Virus record (IMG/VR): IMGVR_UViG_3300045303_000112
Span: 1-43,388 of that record
Source of the DNA: a virus
DNA length: 43,388 bases
Strand: one strand, 5' to 3'
Part shown: piece by piece, positions 6,506 to 18,500 of the stretch
Numbering within the stretch: position 1 is the first letter of the stretch
Layout: every line of letters begins with the position of its first letter
The notes under the pieces: generated by a model
Told to the model about the DNA's origin: nothing
What the model saw: only the letters and a program-made list of their open reading frames with translations
Databases searched by the model: none
Position numbers and translations under genes: made by a program

Positions 6506-9500
6506 ATCTGATGGGAATGTTCGACGACTTCGAGCACAACCCGGCCGATCCGGGCTCGTATCGGACTTACGAAGACCTGCGCGCCCGCGCGGCGCTCACT
6601 CCAGAGGAAAGCGCGGCGGATCAGGCCGACTCGGTATCGCCAGAATCGAAGGCAGCGCTTGAGCACGAGATTGCCAGGCGCGACCTGACGCCGAAGCAGC
6701 GCGGCATTCTCGAAGGCGAGTACGCGAGCAAGTTCGGCGGCGGTACGGCCCTGAACTGGATCGACGACCAGGCGCAGAACATGTTCGCCGAATTCGCGCC
6801 CAAGGCGAGCGCGCCGCCGCAGAACATGTTTGCCGAGTTTGCCACGGCGCCGGCGGCGAAACCCCAGGCGCAGGAGCCGCGCAGCCTGCTCAAGGAAGTG
6901 CCGCTTCAACTCTACGCCGGCGCAACCATCGATCTGCCAAAGCAGGTAGGGCAGGCGATGCAATGGATGAGCGAGCCGGGACATCCGGCCTACGAAAAGG
7001 GCCAGGCGCTCCAGGATTGGGCCGCGCAGCGCGAGAAAGAAAGCCCAGACCTTGCCCCACAAACCGAAGGCCGCGGGCTGATTGGCCGCGCGTTGTCTGC
7101 GGGTGCCCGCGCCATTGCGCCCTCGGTGGTTCCGATGGTTGCTGGCGCCGCACTCGCGCCGCTCGGGGTGGCTGCGGCCGGCACCGCGCTCGCTGCTGGC
7201 ACCTTCGGCCTATTCGGCGCATCCCAGGCGCAGGAGAGCTACGACAAGCTCATCAAATCGGGCGTTCCAGAGCCAGACGCGAGGCGAGCGGGCTGGATCA
7301 ACCTGATGATCGAAGGCGGCGGGGAGACGCTCGGAGACGTGGCCGGGCTGAAACTATTCGGCCTCTTCGGCAAGGCGCTTGGCAAGAGCGCGGTCGATAG
7401 CGCCATCAAGGGCGTGACCGATACCGCCGTATGGAAGCCCTTCATCACGCAGTTGCCGAAGACGACGGCGATTGAAGCCTCGACCGAATTCGGCCAGAAC
7501 TACGGCGAGGCGTGGGTCGAAAACAGGTTTGGCGCCGCCAACCCGGAACAGAACGACCCATTCGCGCAAGGCGTGCAGGGTGCCGAAGCTGCGCTCGGCA
7601 TGACGCTGCTGCTCGGCCCCTTCGGCCTCGCCGGTTTCGCATCCAGAGCGAAGCGTAACGGCAAAATCGCCGATGCGTTGACAGACCCCGATACGCCGGA
7701 AGCCAATCGCATCGCCGCGGCCAAGATCGTGTTTGACGAGATCAAGGCGGTAGACCCCAAAGCGGCGGCGGCATGGTCTGAAAACAGCACCGTGGCGATC
7801 CTTGGCAAAGCGCCGATCCTGCTCGATGAAACCACGGCGCAGAGCGATCAGAACCTCGTGCGCGGGATGCCAGTCGAACCCGCCTCTGCGGACGCCATCA
7901 CCAAGGACGGGCTCGCCAAAATCTCCGCAGCCCCCGACCTCGACACCGCTATTCAAGCCGCAGCCGATGCGACCAAAGGCCCGATTGTTCCAGCGGTGAT
8001 ACCAATCGTGCCGCCAAAGCGCGAAACGCCGCCGGGTATGGACACTTTTGGCGGGTTGATGGAGGACAAGACGCCGACGAACGCAGAAGACGAGGCGCTG
8101 AAACGCCTACAGATCGACCAGGCGCACGAAGAACGCGCGGCCCCGACCGCGATGGGCTCGGCCATGCAAGCGGCGCTCACGAAGCAGGACGAGCGCGACG
8201 TCACCGGCATGACGGACAAGGAATTGGACCTCGCGGGCAGGCTCACGCGCAGCGATGCGCGGCGGGCAGAGATTGCGGGCGAGCAGCAGAGACGACAGGA
8301 GGTGCAAGGTGCCAAGGCAGTACGAGGCGATACGCAACAAGCTGGCCAAGGGAGCGAAGGTGGACAGCCCGGCCTACAATTTGGCGCAGTCGAGGGCGGC
8401 GGCAATCTACAACAGCCAGCACAGGGACCGGCCAATGTCGGCGGCGCACCCGGAGGGGGCACCCAGACGCCCCGGCCTGATAATGTCGCGCTTAATCGGG
8501 CGCTGAATGCCGTCATACGGCGCCAGCCGGTTGCCAAGGACATCACGCCCTACCTGCTCAATGCGGGCCTTGCAACCACGCGGGACGACGGCACGCTCAA
8601 ACTGACGAACGCCGGATTTCGCGCACGCCAACAGACTTCGCGGGCAATCGCGCCCGCACCGGCGCCCGGATTGGCGCAACAACCAGGAGGCCAGAATGGG
8701 CAAAGGCAAGAAGCCCCCGAAACCGAAGTATTAGCGCCAGCACCACCACCAGCAGCCGGGGCTGCGGCTCCGGTTGCTGCGCCAACGCTTGCCGACATTC
8801 ATGCCTTGGCAGAATCCAAAGGCATCGACGTGGGCACGCCGGAATTCCGCGCGTGGACCCGAAAATCGACGGGAAAGGAGCACCTTGACGCTCTCAACCC
8901 GACTAAGCGCAAGATTCTGTTCGAGAGGTTGAAGGCGCGGCCAGCGGCGGCTGGAACCTCACCTGAATGGGTAGCCTTCCCGCCAGAATCCGGCACCCTC
9001 GGCGTGCCGCGTGCTGACATGCCCCAAATTGCGGCCGAACATCGTGGTGCCTTGGTGAATTTTCTCGAAGCGCGCGGCGTCACGCATCACCAGGAGGAAG
9101 TGCGCGCCGATTCGTTGAAACCGACACAAGCCGAATACTCGCCAGCCAAGGTCGAAAAGGCGCAGAAGTTCGAGGGCGGAGACCGCTCGATTCTTGTCAG
9201 CAGCGACAATCATATCGTTGACGGCCATCACCAGGCCATTGCGGCCGCTCGAGCGGGCGAGCCGATCAACATCATCCGGCTGAATGCGCCGATCGCGCAG
9301 TTGCTGCCGCTCGTGCGAGAGTTTCCGTCAGCGACTACAGCGCCCGCTGGCACCGCTGCGCCCGCTGCCAAAGCCGCTGTTGCGCCAGCACCCCAGGCCA
9401 AGGCAGAGCCTTCTACCGAAACAGCCGTAACTGCCAAGCAGCAGCTATTTGTCAGATGGGGCGGTCAGACGCATCCAGTCGAATCTTTGCAGGACGCGAG

Positions 9501-12500
9501 CGAGAAATGGGAAGCCTTCCGCGACAAGGCAGGCGCTGGGGTATCTGAGGTTGGTAACGGTGTGAGCATTGTTGACCAGACCGGTAAAGAAGTCGCCAGG
9601 GTGTCGTACAACGGGCGCGTGTGGCCAGCAGGCGAGCACAAGCGCGGGAATGTGCCGCTCTATGTGCCGGAGGGCGAGAAAGGACCAGCCAAGGTTGAAA
9701 CGCCGCCGACTGTTCCACGGGAAACCGCTGCGCCGGCCGAAACGAAAGCCGCCGCGTCGAAACCTGAAACAAAGCCAGCCGCCGAGCCCAAGGCCAGCGA
9801 CATCCTGAGCATGAGCAGCGCCGAGTTTGATGCCCTGATTGACGAGGTGGTGGCTGAGCGCCGGGCAGCGGCAGCCGAACCCGCGCCGACCAAAGCCGCC
9901 ATCATCCCGACGCGTGCCGGAATCGTTGTGCAGCCGCTCGACGAGAAGGGAGAGCCTGCCGGGCCAGCGCACCAGGCTGGAGAGAAGCCGGTAGAAGCAG
10001 CGCCAGCCTCGCGCGAGCAGCTCATTGCCGACCTTAAGGCGAAGGGTTTCGATGGCACGATAGACCGCCTCAATCGCGGCACGATTACCGAAGCCCAAGC
10101 GCGCGACGAATTGACCGGGAAGCCCAAACCAGGCGAATTCAAGCGCGGCCAGCGCGTCGAGTACGTCAGCGGCAAGTACGAAGGCCGACACGGCGAGATC
10201 GCCGAAGCGCACGCCTTCCGCTGGTCAACCGGCTTCGGGCAAGTCAGTGAAAGCCAGATGTCCTACGAGGTCAAGACGGACAATGGCGGAACGGTACACG
10301 CAAGTCAGGCCGAAATCCGCGCTGAAACAGCCAAACCGGAGCGCGTCGTCGCCGATGTGAAAGTCGGGGACCGCTGGACGGACCCAGAGCACGCCTACAG
10401 CATGATTGGCTACTACGAGCGCGGCGCGGCCGGCGACCGGGCGGCATCATCGAGGGCAAAGAAACCCGATATGAAGGCGAAGTGGCTGCGCAACGCGGAA
10501 GTGAAGGACGCGGACGCCGCCAGATACCGCGATGCGTACAACGAGTGGGCGACTCGCTTTCCTGACGAGGCCGCAAAGATAGCGCCGCCAGTGGCAGCAG
10601 CCCAGACCGCGCCGACAAGCGTTCCGTCCGCTGCCGGCGCTCCTTCCATGACGCTGACCCAGACCAAGCACACAAAGTCCGGGGCCGATCTTTGGGTGGT
10701 GAAACTGGGCGAGCGCGTGGACGCCGGCACGTTCTCAGCCTTGAAGGCGAAAGCCACGCGCAACCACGGCATCTGGTCGAACTTCACCAAGGGATTCAAC
10801 TTCACGACGCCGGCGGGGGCCGAGGCGTTCATGGGCAAGCCTGCGACGCCTGCGGCAGGACCAAGCATCGAACGCGGAGACGTGGCGCGCGACTTTCTCG
10901 CCGGCGGGCGCGGCGCGGTGCTGCCGGAGCAGCCGACTCCGCAGGCGCCACCATTGGCCGGCATGACGCCGCTTGGGGCACAGCCCTATGCCGGAACGAA
11001 CTGGCAGCCTGTCGGGCGCAATATGAGCCCAGGCGCGGCAATGAGCATCCTGACGACCGGGACGCGGGTGCGCAATCACAGCGGCGCAGAGGGGACCATT
11101 CAGGAATGGGAGAAAGGTGACGGCGATAGCGTCCGCGTGCTATTTGATGGCAACAAGAACGTTTTTTTGTACGATGGTCGCGAACTTGATTTCGATCCTC
11201 GTGGCGCGGCAAGCCCAGTCAAAACCGCCGCCCAGATCGCAAGCGAAGCCGCTGCGGGCCGCAAGGTGCTCGAAGACCTGTTCGGACGTAAGGATTCAGC
11301 CCAGGTAGCCGCAACTCCCGCAGTCCCCGTTGCCGCCTCGCTCGACGTCGTTCTGACGGACGAGGACAAAGCCGATGCCGCGCAGGCCCTGGGCGACAAA
11401 GCATGGTCAGATGGGACAGCCAAGAAGTTCCTCCAAGGCTACGCCGAATGGCTCCAGCAGGGCGCGAAAGAACTCGCTACCGCCTTAGGCAAGCTCTACG
11501 CCAAGGTGCTCGCAGCCGCCCGCGCGGGCTTGCTCTCCATCGCCGTCGCCTTCAACTTCAATGCCGCGCAGCATGTTCCATCCTTGTCGATGCCGGTCAC
11601 GCAGCAGACTATCACGCAGGCGGTATCTTGGGGCGAGGATAAGTATGCGGTGCGCGAGCAACGCACGCCTGCCGGGCGCTTTGCAAGCCGCGCCAAGGGC
11701 GACTTCGACGATGAGATATGGGCGAAGGTCAGGCCGGCGCTGGATGCCAATTTCGCTGAATTTACGGCAACGGGCGGCAATCCGAAAGATTTTGTGCGCC
11801 AAGTGTTCGCCACCTATAATGAAAGCATCATCCCCTACCTGAGAAGGTGGCACAAGGAATCCGCGCATGCTGCAACTGGACCCGGTAAGCCTGAAAGCCC
11901 TCGGCCGTCGCCACTGGAAGGAGTTTTGCCCGAAGAAATACCACGACTTGAAGGAGGCGGGGCAACTGGAACAGGCCCTAGACTCGGCGGTGGCGCTCAC
12001 GCTCCAGGCGATACAGGAGGACCGGGAGGCGGGCTACACCCCGTACCAGGCGTGGGAGAAGGAGCGGGAACTGTACCTCCTGCTCCCGGAGGAGGAAGAC
12101 CCGCAGGAGGAACAACCGGACAATCCGGCCTACGACAGCCTGGCGGAAATGAACCGGGCACTCGACCAGGAGAGCTAGTCCCGCAGGCAGAGAATTTCGT
12201 CATCACCGACGAACTGGAGCTTGGCAAGGGCACCTCGATCCAGAAGTACGAGGACAACGTCGCGGCGATCAGGCTCCTAAAGCAGATCGAAGCCGAGAAC
12301 CGGGACGCGACGCCAGAAGAACAAAAAACGCTCGCCCGCTACGTCGGATGGGGCGGCATCAAGGAAGCCTTTCCGAATCCGAACAACCCCGCAAGAAAAG
12401 GATGGGAGCGGCGCGTCGCCGAGATCAAGGACTTGCTCACCGAGGATGAGCATGACGCCGCCGCGCGCAGCATCCAGGATGCGCACTACACGAGCAAGCC

Positions 12501-15500
12501 CGTGGTGGACATCATGTGGGCGATCGCGGGGCGCTTGGGGTTCGACGGCGGCAAGGTGCTGGAAAACTCCATGGGCGTCGGGAACTTCTTCGGCCTCATG
12601 CCGGCGCAGTTGCGCACAGGTGCGACCCTGACCGGGATCGAACTGGACAATATCACCGCGCGCATTGCGAAGCAGCTCTATCCCAAGGCCAACATCATCG
12701 GCCCCATCGGCTTCGAGGATGTGAACCTCGCCGACAACACCTTCAATCTCAACGTGGGCAATCCGCCCTTCGGCAAGGGCACGCCTTACGATGCCAATTC
12801 CAAGCACCTGAACGGCTTCACCACGCACAATTTCTTCTTCGCCAAGGCGATCGACAAGCTCGCGCCCGGCGGGCTGCATATCCAAGTGGTGTCGCGCTAC
12901 CTGATGGACGCGCAAACGAATCCAGCGCGCGAGTACATCGCGCACCGCGCGGAATTGATTGGCGCGATGCGCCTGCCGTGGACCGCCTTTTACAGCACGG
13001 CGGGCACCGAGGTAGTGACCGACATTATCGTGTTACAAAAACTCGAAGAACGCGATTGGGGCCGCGCAGACGACTCGTGGACCAAGACGACGATGATTCC
13101 CGACCCGCTTGGCGGGGAGCCCATGCGCGTGAATCAGTATTACGCCGATCACCCGGAAATGATCGTGGGCCAGATGAACCGCTCGGGCGAGATGGTGATG
13201 GAGAACGACATCACCGTGCAGCCGGAGGACGGGATTCCGCTAGAACTTGGCCTGATGCAGCGGGCGATGAACTTCCCCGACGACATCTACCGCCGCGGCA
13301 AGTCCGAAGCCGACGTGAAGGCTGAATCCGATGCGGCCGTATCGGCGCCGGCGGAGACCATCGAGCAGCACGCCATCGGTTCCTACTTCGAGGAAGGCGG
13401 CAGGCTCTTGCAGCGCGTGATGACGCCCGATGGTTCGCTGCGCGCCGAGGAAATCACCGCAGCCTCGATCTGGAAGGACGTAAAGCCCGGCGTAACGACG
13501 AAGAAGGGCGAACTGAAAACCCCGAGCACCTGGGGCGAGACGCGCATTGCGCGCGTGCGCGGCATGGTACACATCCACGAAGCGGAAATGACCCTGCTCA
13601 ATGCCGAGAGGAACGACGCCCCGGATGCGGAGCTAAAAGCGCTTCGCGCCGTGCTGAATAAGGTCTACGACAAGTACGTCGCCGAGCATGGGTTCCTGAA
13701 TCAGCGCGAGAACGAACTGGCCTTCCGCGCCGATAGCGTTGGCTCGCCAAGACTCCTTGCCCTGGAGCACAACTTCGACGCAGGCGTATCCAAGAGCGCG
13801 GCAAAGCGCCTCGGCATCAAGGAAAAGGCGCCTACAGCCGAGAAGATGCCGATTTTCACGACGCGGCAAGTCGCCCCCTACAAGGCCCCGGACAAGGCTG
13901 CCAACGCGATCGACGGTCTTGCCATATCCATCATGGAAAAAGGCAGCGTCTCCGTCCCCTACATCGCCAAGCTCACCGGCATGGGCGAGCATGACATCGT
14001 GCGCGATCTGACCTCCGGGGAGAAGCCGGTTGCATACTTCAACCCCGCGTCGAAAACCTACGAGACGGCACCGATGTACCTCTCGGGCAACGTCAAGCGC
14101 AAATACCAGGAAGCGCGCGAGGCGGGGTTGATGGAGCAGGCCGAAGCCTTGAAAGCGGCGTTTCCGCCAGATGCCAAGGCGGGGGACATCGTGGCGCGCA
14201 TGGGCGCGGGCTGGATTCACCGCGATGTCTACGCCAAGTTCGTGCGCCACCTGCTAGGGGAAGAAGCGGTTGCCGAAATAATCTTCCTGCCCGCGACGGG
14301 CGGCTTTGCGGTCTCGACCCACGGCGGCGATGAGGTGATGGTCGGAACCAAGTGGGGCTCGCCGCGCCGGGACGCGCACGATCTCATTTCGCGCATCCTC
14401 AACAACAAGGACATGGCCGTCTACGACACCGATTCGGACGGCAAGCGGGAGATGAACAAGGCGGCTACGGAAGCCGCGCAGGAAAAGGCCGAGCAAATCC
14501 GCGAGGAATTCATGGATTGGGTCTTCAAGGACTCCGACCAGCGCGAGGCGCTCGTCTCCTTCTACAACGAGAACATCAACACCCACGTCGGGCGCGAATG
14601 GGACGGCGACTATCTCACGCTGCCGGGTAAGGTGCCAGATGCAATCATCACCCTGAACCGGCACCAATTGAATGCGGTAGCGCGCTGGATCAGCACCGGC
14701 AAGATACTGCTCGATCATGTCGTCGGATCAGGAAAGACCTATACCATCATCGCCGCAACGATGGAGATGCGGCGCATCGGCCTCCTGAAAAAGCCAATGA
14801 TCGTCGTTCCAAACCACCTCGTTGAGCAGTGGGCACAGGCGTTCTACCAACTCTACCCAGGCGCCAACATCCTCGCCATGCGTAAGGCCGACTTCACCAA
14901 ACAGAACCGCAACAAGATGCTCGCCCGCGTGGCGACCGGGAACTGGGATGCGGTCATCTTCTCGCACTCGTCCTTCGGATTCATTGCAAACGAGCGGGGC
15001 ATTCTCGTAGCGGCGATCAGGGATCAGATTGCCGAACTGCAAGCGGCGATCGATGCCGCGCGCAAGACCGAGGGCGCGAAATCGCGCACGGCTGCGCAAT
15101 ACCAGAAGTCGAAGGAGAAGATGCAGCAGCGCATGAAGGCGCTCTTGGACAAGCCGAAGGACGAAACGCTCACGTTTCAGCAGTTGGGAGTGGATCAAAT
15201 TACCGTCGATGAATCGCAGGAATTCAAAAACCTGTTTTTCACCACGCAGCGCCGCGGTGTCGGCGGCTTTGGCAACCCGACCGGCTCCAAGCGCGCATTC
15301 GACATGTACATCAAAACGCAATGGCTGCAAAAAACGCAGAACGGGCGCGGCGTGGCCTTTGCGACCGGAACCCCGATCTCCAACTCGCTCACCGAACTTT
15401 TCACGCTCCAGCGCTACCTGGGCCTGGATGAATTGAAAGCACGCGGCATGGTGTCCCTCGACGCCTGGCTCGCCGCCTTTGGCATCACCGAGACCGACTA

Positions 15501-18500
15501 CGAATCGAATGTGACCGGAACAAAGTACAAGCGGAAGGAGCGCTTGCGCCGGATCACGAACGCGCCCGAGATCATGCAGCTCTACAAGCAGTTCACCGAT
15601 TCGGTCACGCAGGCCGATGTGGAGCGCAATTACCGTGAGGATCACGAGGGCAAGGCATTTCCGATTCCGAAGGTGAAGGGCGGCAAGGCGCGTCAGAACG
15701 TCACGGCGAAGGCGACGGCGGCGCAAAACGCTTTTTCCGAGCAACTCAACAACCGGATGGACCATCTGCCATCCGACCCGCGCATCGACAATGCGTTGAA
15801 GGTGCTCACGGACGGGCGCAAGGCTTCGCTCGACATGCGCCTGATCGACCCGAGTCAGTCGGATGAACCTGGGTCCAAGATTCACGTCGCGGCGGACAAT
15901 ATCTACCGCATCTATGCCGAAAACACGCACCGGCTTGGCACGCAACTCGTGTTTTGCGACCTGTCCACGCCCAATAAGCACGGCAAGAAGGATGCCGCTA
16001 AGTTCTTGAAGGAGGCGCGCGAGATACTGGACGACAAGGGCGCCGCGCCCTTTGGCGACCTGCGCCAGCAATGGCGCGAACTGCGCTCTCGCATCCAGGA
16101 GATGTACGACACGATGGATGAGGCCGAGGGCGACCAGCGCTCGATCGACCACATCGAGAAGTTCCTTGCCCAACACGACGACATCGACGCCGCCGTCACC
16201 AATGCGGACCTGAATTTCTCGATCTACGACGACATGCGCACGAAGTTGATCGAGCGCGGCATCGCGCCGCACGAAATCGCCTTCATCCACGACTACAACG
16301 GCGATGCGCAGAAACAGGACTTGTTCGATGCGGTCAACGCTGGCCGGATTCGCGTGCTCCTGGGATCGACGGCGAAGATGGGCGCGGGGACCAATGTGCA
16401 GCGCAGGATGGTCGGGCTGCACCATCTGGACGTGCCATGGCGCCCATCGGACATCTTGCAGCGCGAGGGGCGCATCGTGCGGCAGGGGAACTACTTCCGG
16501 TACAACCCGATCACGCGGGAGGATAACCCCGGCTTCGAGGTCGAAATCCTCGCCTACGCCACCGAGCCATCCTCTGACGTGTTCATGTGGCAGGCGCAGG
16601 AACAAAAGCTCGTGGCGATCGAATCCATCTCCCGCTACCACGGCGAGCGCGAGATCGAGGACGTATCGGGCGAGTCCATGAGCGCATCCGAAATGAAGGC
16701 GCTCGCCTCGGGCAACCCGCTGATCCTGGAGGATGTGAAGCTCACCGAGGAAATCCGCAAGCTCGAAGCCTCGCGCGCACGCCACCGATCGACCGAGCAG
16801 GACTTGGAATCGGAGGTTGCGCGCTACCAGCGCTACATCGACCAGCTTCCGGCCGTCATTGCGCGCCAGCAAGACTTGTCGAACCGCATCGACGCCTACA
16901 AGGCCAACCCATTCGAGGGCAAGCGGCCCACGGCGCAGATCGACGGCAAAGAGGTCAACGCCGAGCAGGCTTGGGAGCATATTGCCGAAGTCAGAAACGC
17001 CGCCCTGATGGCCGCAGCCGAGGCCAATGCGCCAGCCAGAACACAGCAAAAAATAATTGAAGAAAAAACACAAGCCGTCAAGCTCAACTCGCCTGAATTC
17101 AAGGCGCTGGAGGCCGAACATAAGGCGATCGAGAAGGCGCTTATCAAGCCAAAATTCGAGGTCACGTTCGCAGGCAAGGTCTACCGCGGCGTGGAGAGCG
17201 CACAAAAGGCCGTCACGGACAAGCTCGGGGACCATGATGCTATCCGCTTCGTTCTGGATGGCAAGGACTACATCCGCCGCGCCGACATCGAGGCGCACAT
17301 CGATGATGTGGTGCGCGACTGGGCTTCCAATATGGAAGGCAGTGCGACGCTCGGCACAGTCGGCGGCATTCCGATTGAACTTGCCTGGATCAACGATCGC
17401 CTCGGCAACGGCATCAAGGTCACGATCGGCGGGGAAGTGGAATACGCCGAGCACGGCACGAAAAAGAGTTTCATCGGCCAGCCCTACGAGGTCAAGGCAG
17501 ATGGCGATATGGTGCTGCGTTTGATCCAAAAAATCCTGCGCGAGACCAAATCCAATCTCACCGGAAACAAGGAGAGCTACCAGAAGGCCCTGAAAGGCAT
17601 CGCCCCGTTGAAGGCGCAGATGGGCAAGCCATGGGGCAAGGATGTGGACCTGGCGAAGAAGAAGGCGCGCGCTGCCGACGTCCGCAGGGAATTGGCGGGA
17701 CAGGCGCCGCCCGTGCTGGATGCGACAAAGCCCGTAGGCCACACGATTCTAGGCACGCCGATCTACATCGGCGACATCGTTCGGATGAAGACCGAGACCA
17801 TCGACGGGACGAAAGTCGGCGGGGAAACCTTCACCGTGACCGGGGCGACGTGGGAAGGTAGCAAGAGGAACGAGCGCTACATCCAGGGCCAGGATACCCG
17901 CAACACGACGACATCCTACAGTTACCACGTCGAGAACGTGGCCGAAGTCATCCCAGGGGATCGGCCGGGAGTCACGCAGGAATCGGCTGATGCCGCTGGA
18001 ATGGGGCCGTCGCGCCGGGCCGCTGCCCCTGCGCCAATGTCGGATGCCAATCTTCTGAAATTCCGTGCTATCAGGATGGGCGAGGGTTTCCAACTCGTGC
18101 CCTCGTTCAGCGACGTTCAACTGGCGGCTGCGCCGGGCTTTGATTTCTTCGCGCACCGCAGGGACGACAAAAACAGGACGTGGAACATATCCGAGCGCAG
18201 CACTGGACTTCACTTTGGCGCAGTAGGGGACACCAAGAAGGAGGCCATTGCAGAGGCCGAGCGGATCATTGGCGAAGTCGGCGTAGAGAAACTGCAATCG
18301 GCGATCGACGGGGCGCCGAAGATCACGCCGGAGATTCTGCGCAGGCTGGTGCTTGGTGCTGGCGAGAGCGGCACTGCGGCGCAAATCCAGCGCAGCGGCC
18401 TCCTGAACCAACCGAACGAATCCGCCCTCCTTGATCCGTCAAAGGCAGAAGCGGCCAAGGTGCAGGCCGGCATCGAAGGCAAAACCGTCCTCGAAGCGGC

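Noticed and set aside
10271-10964. Minus-strand frames of 134 and 183 codons in the giant gene's linker region
   Set aside because: Ser/Arg/Pro-rich shadows without ribosome binding sites; unlike the nested +1 ORFs they lack coding-like composition.
14728-17742. 1004-codon open frame on the minus strand opposite the helicase region
   Set aside because: It is the antisense shadow of a G/C-rich-third-position gene; the product is Arg/Leu/His-rich, has no ribosome binding site and no domain, whereas the plus frame has complete helicase motifs.
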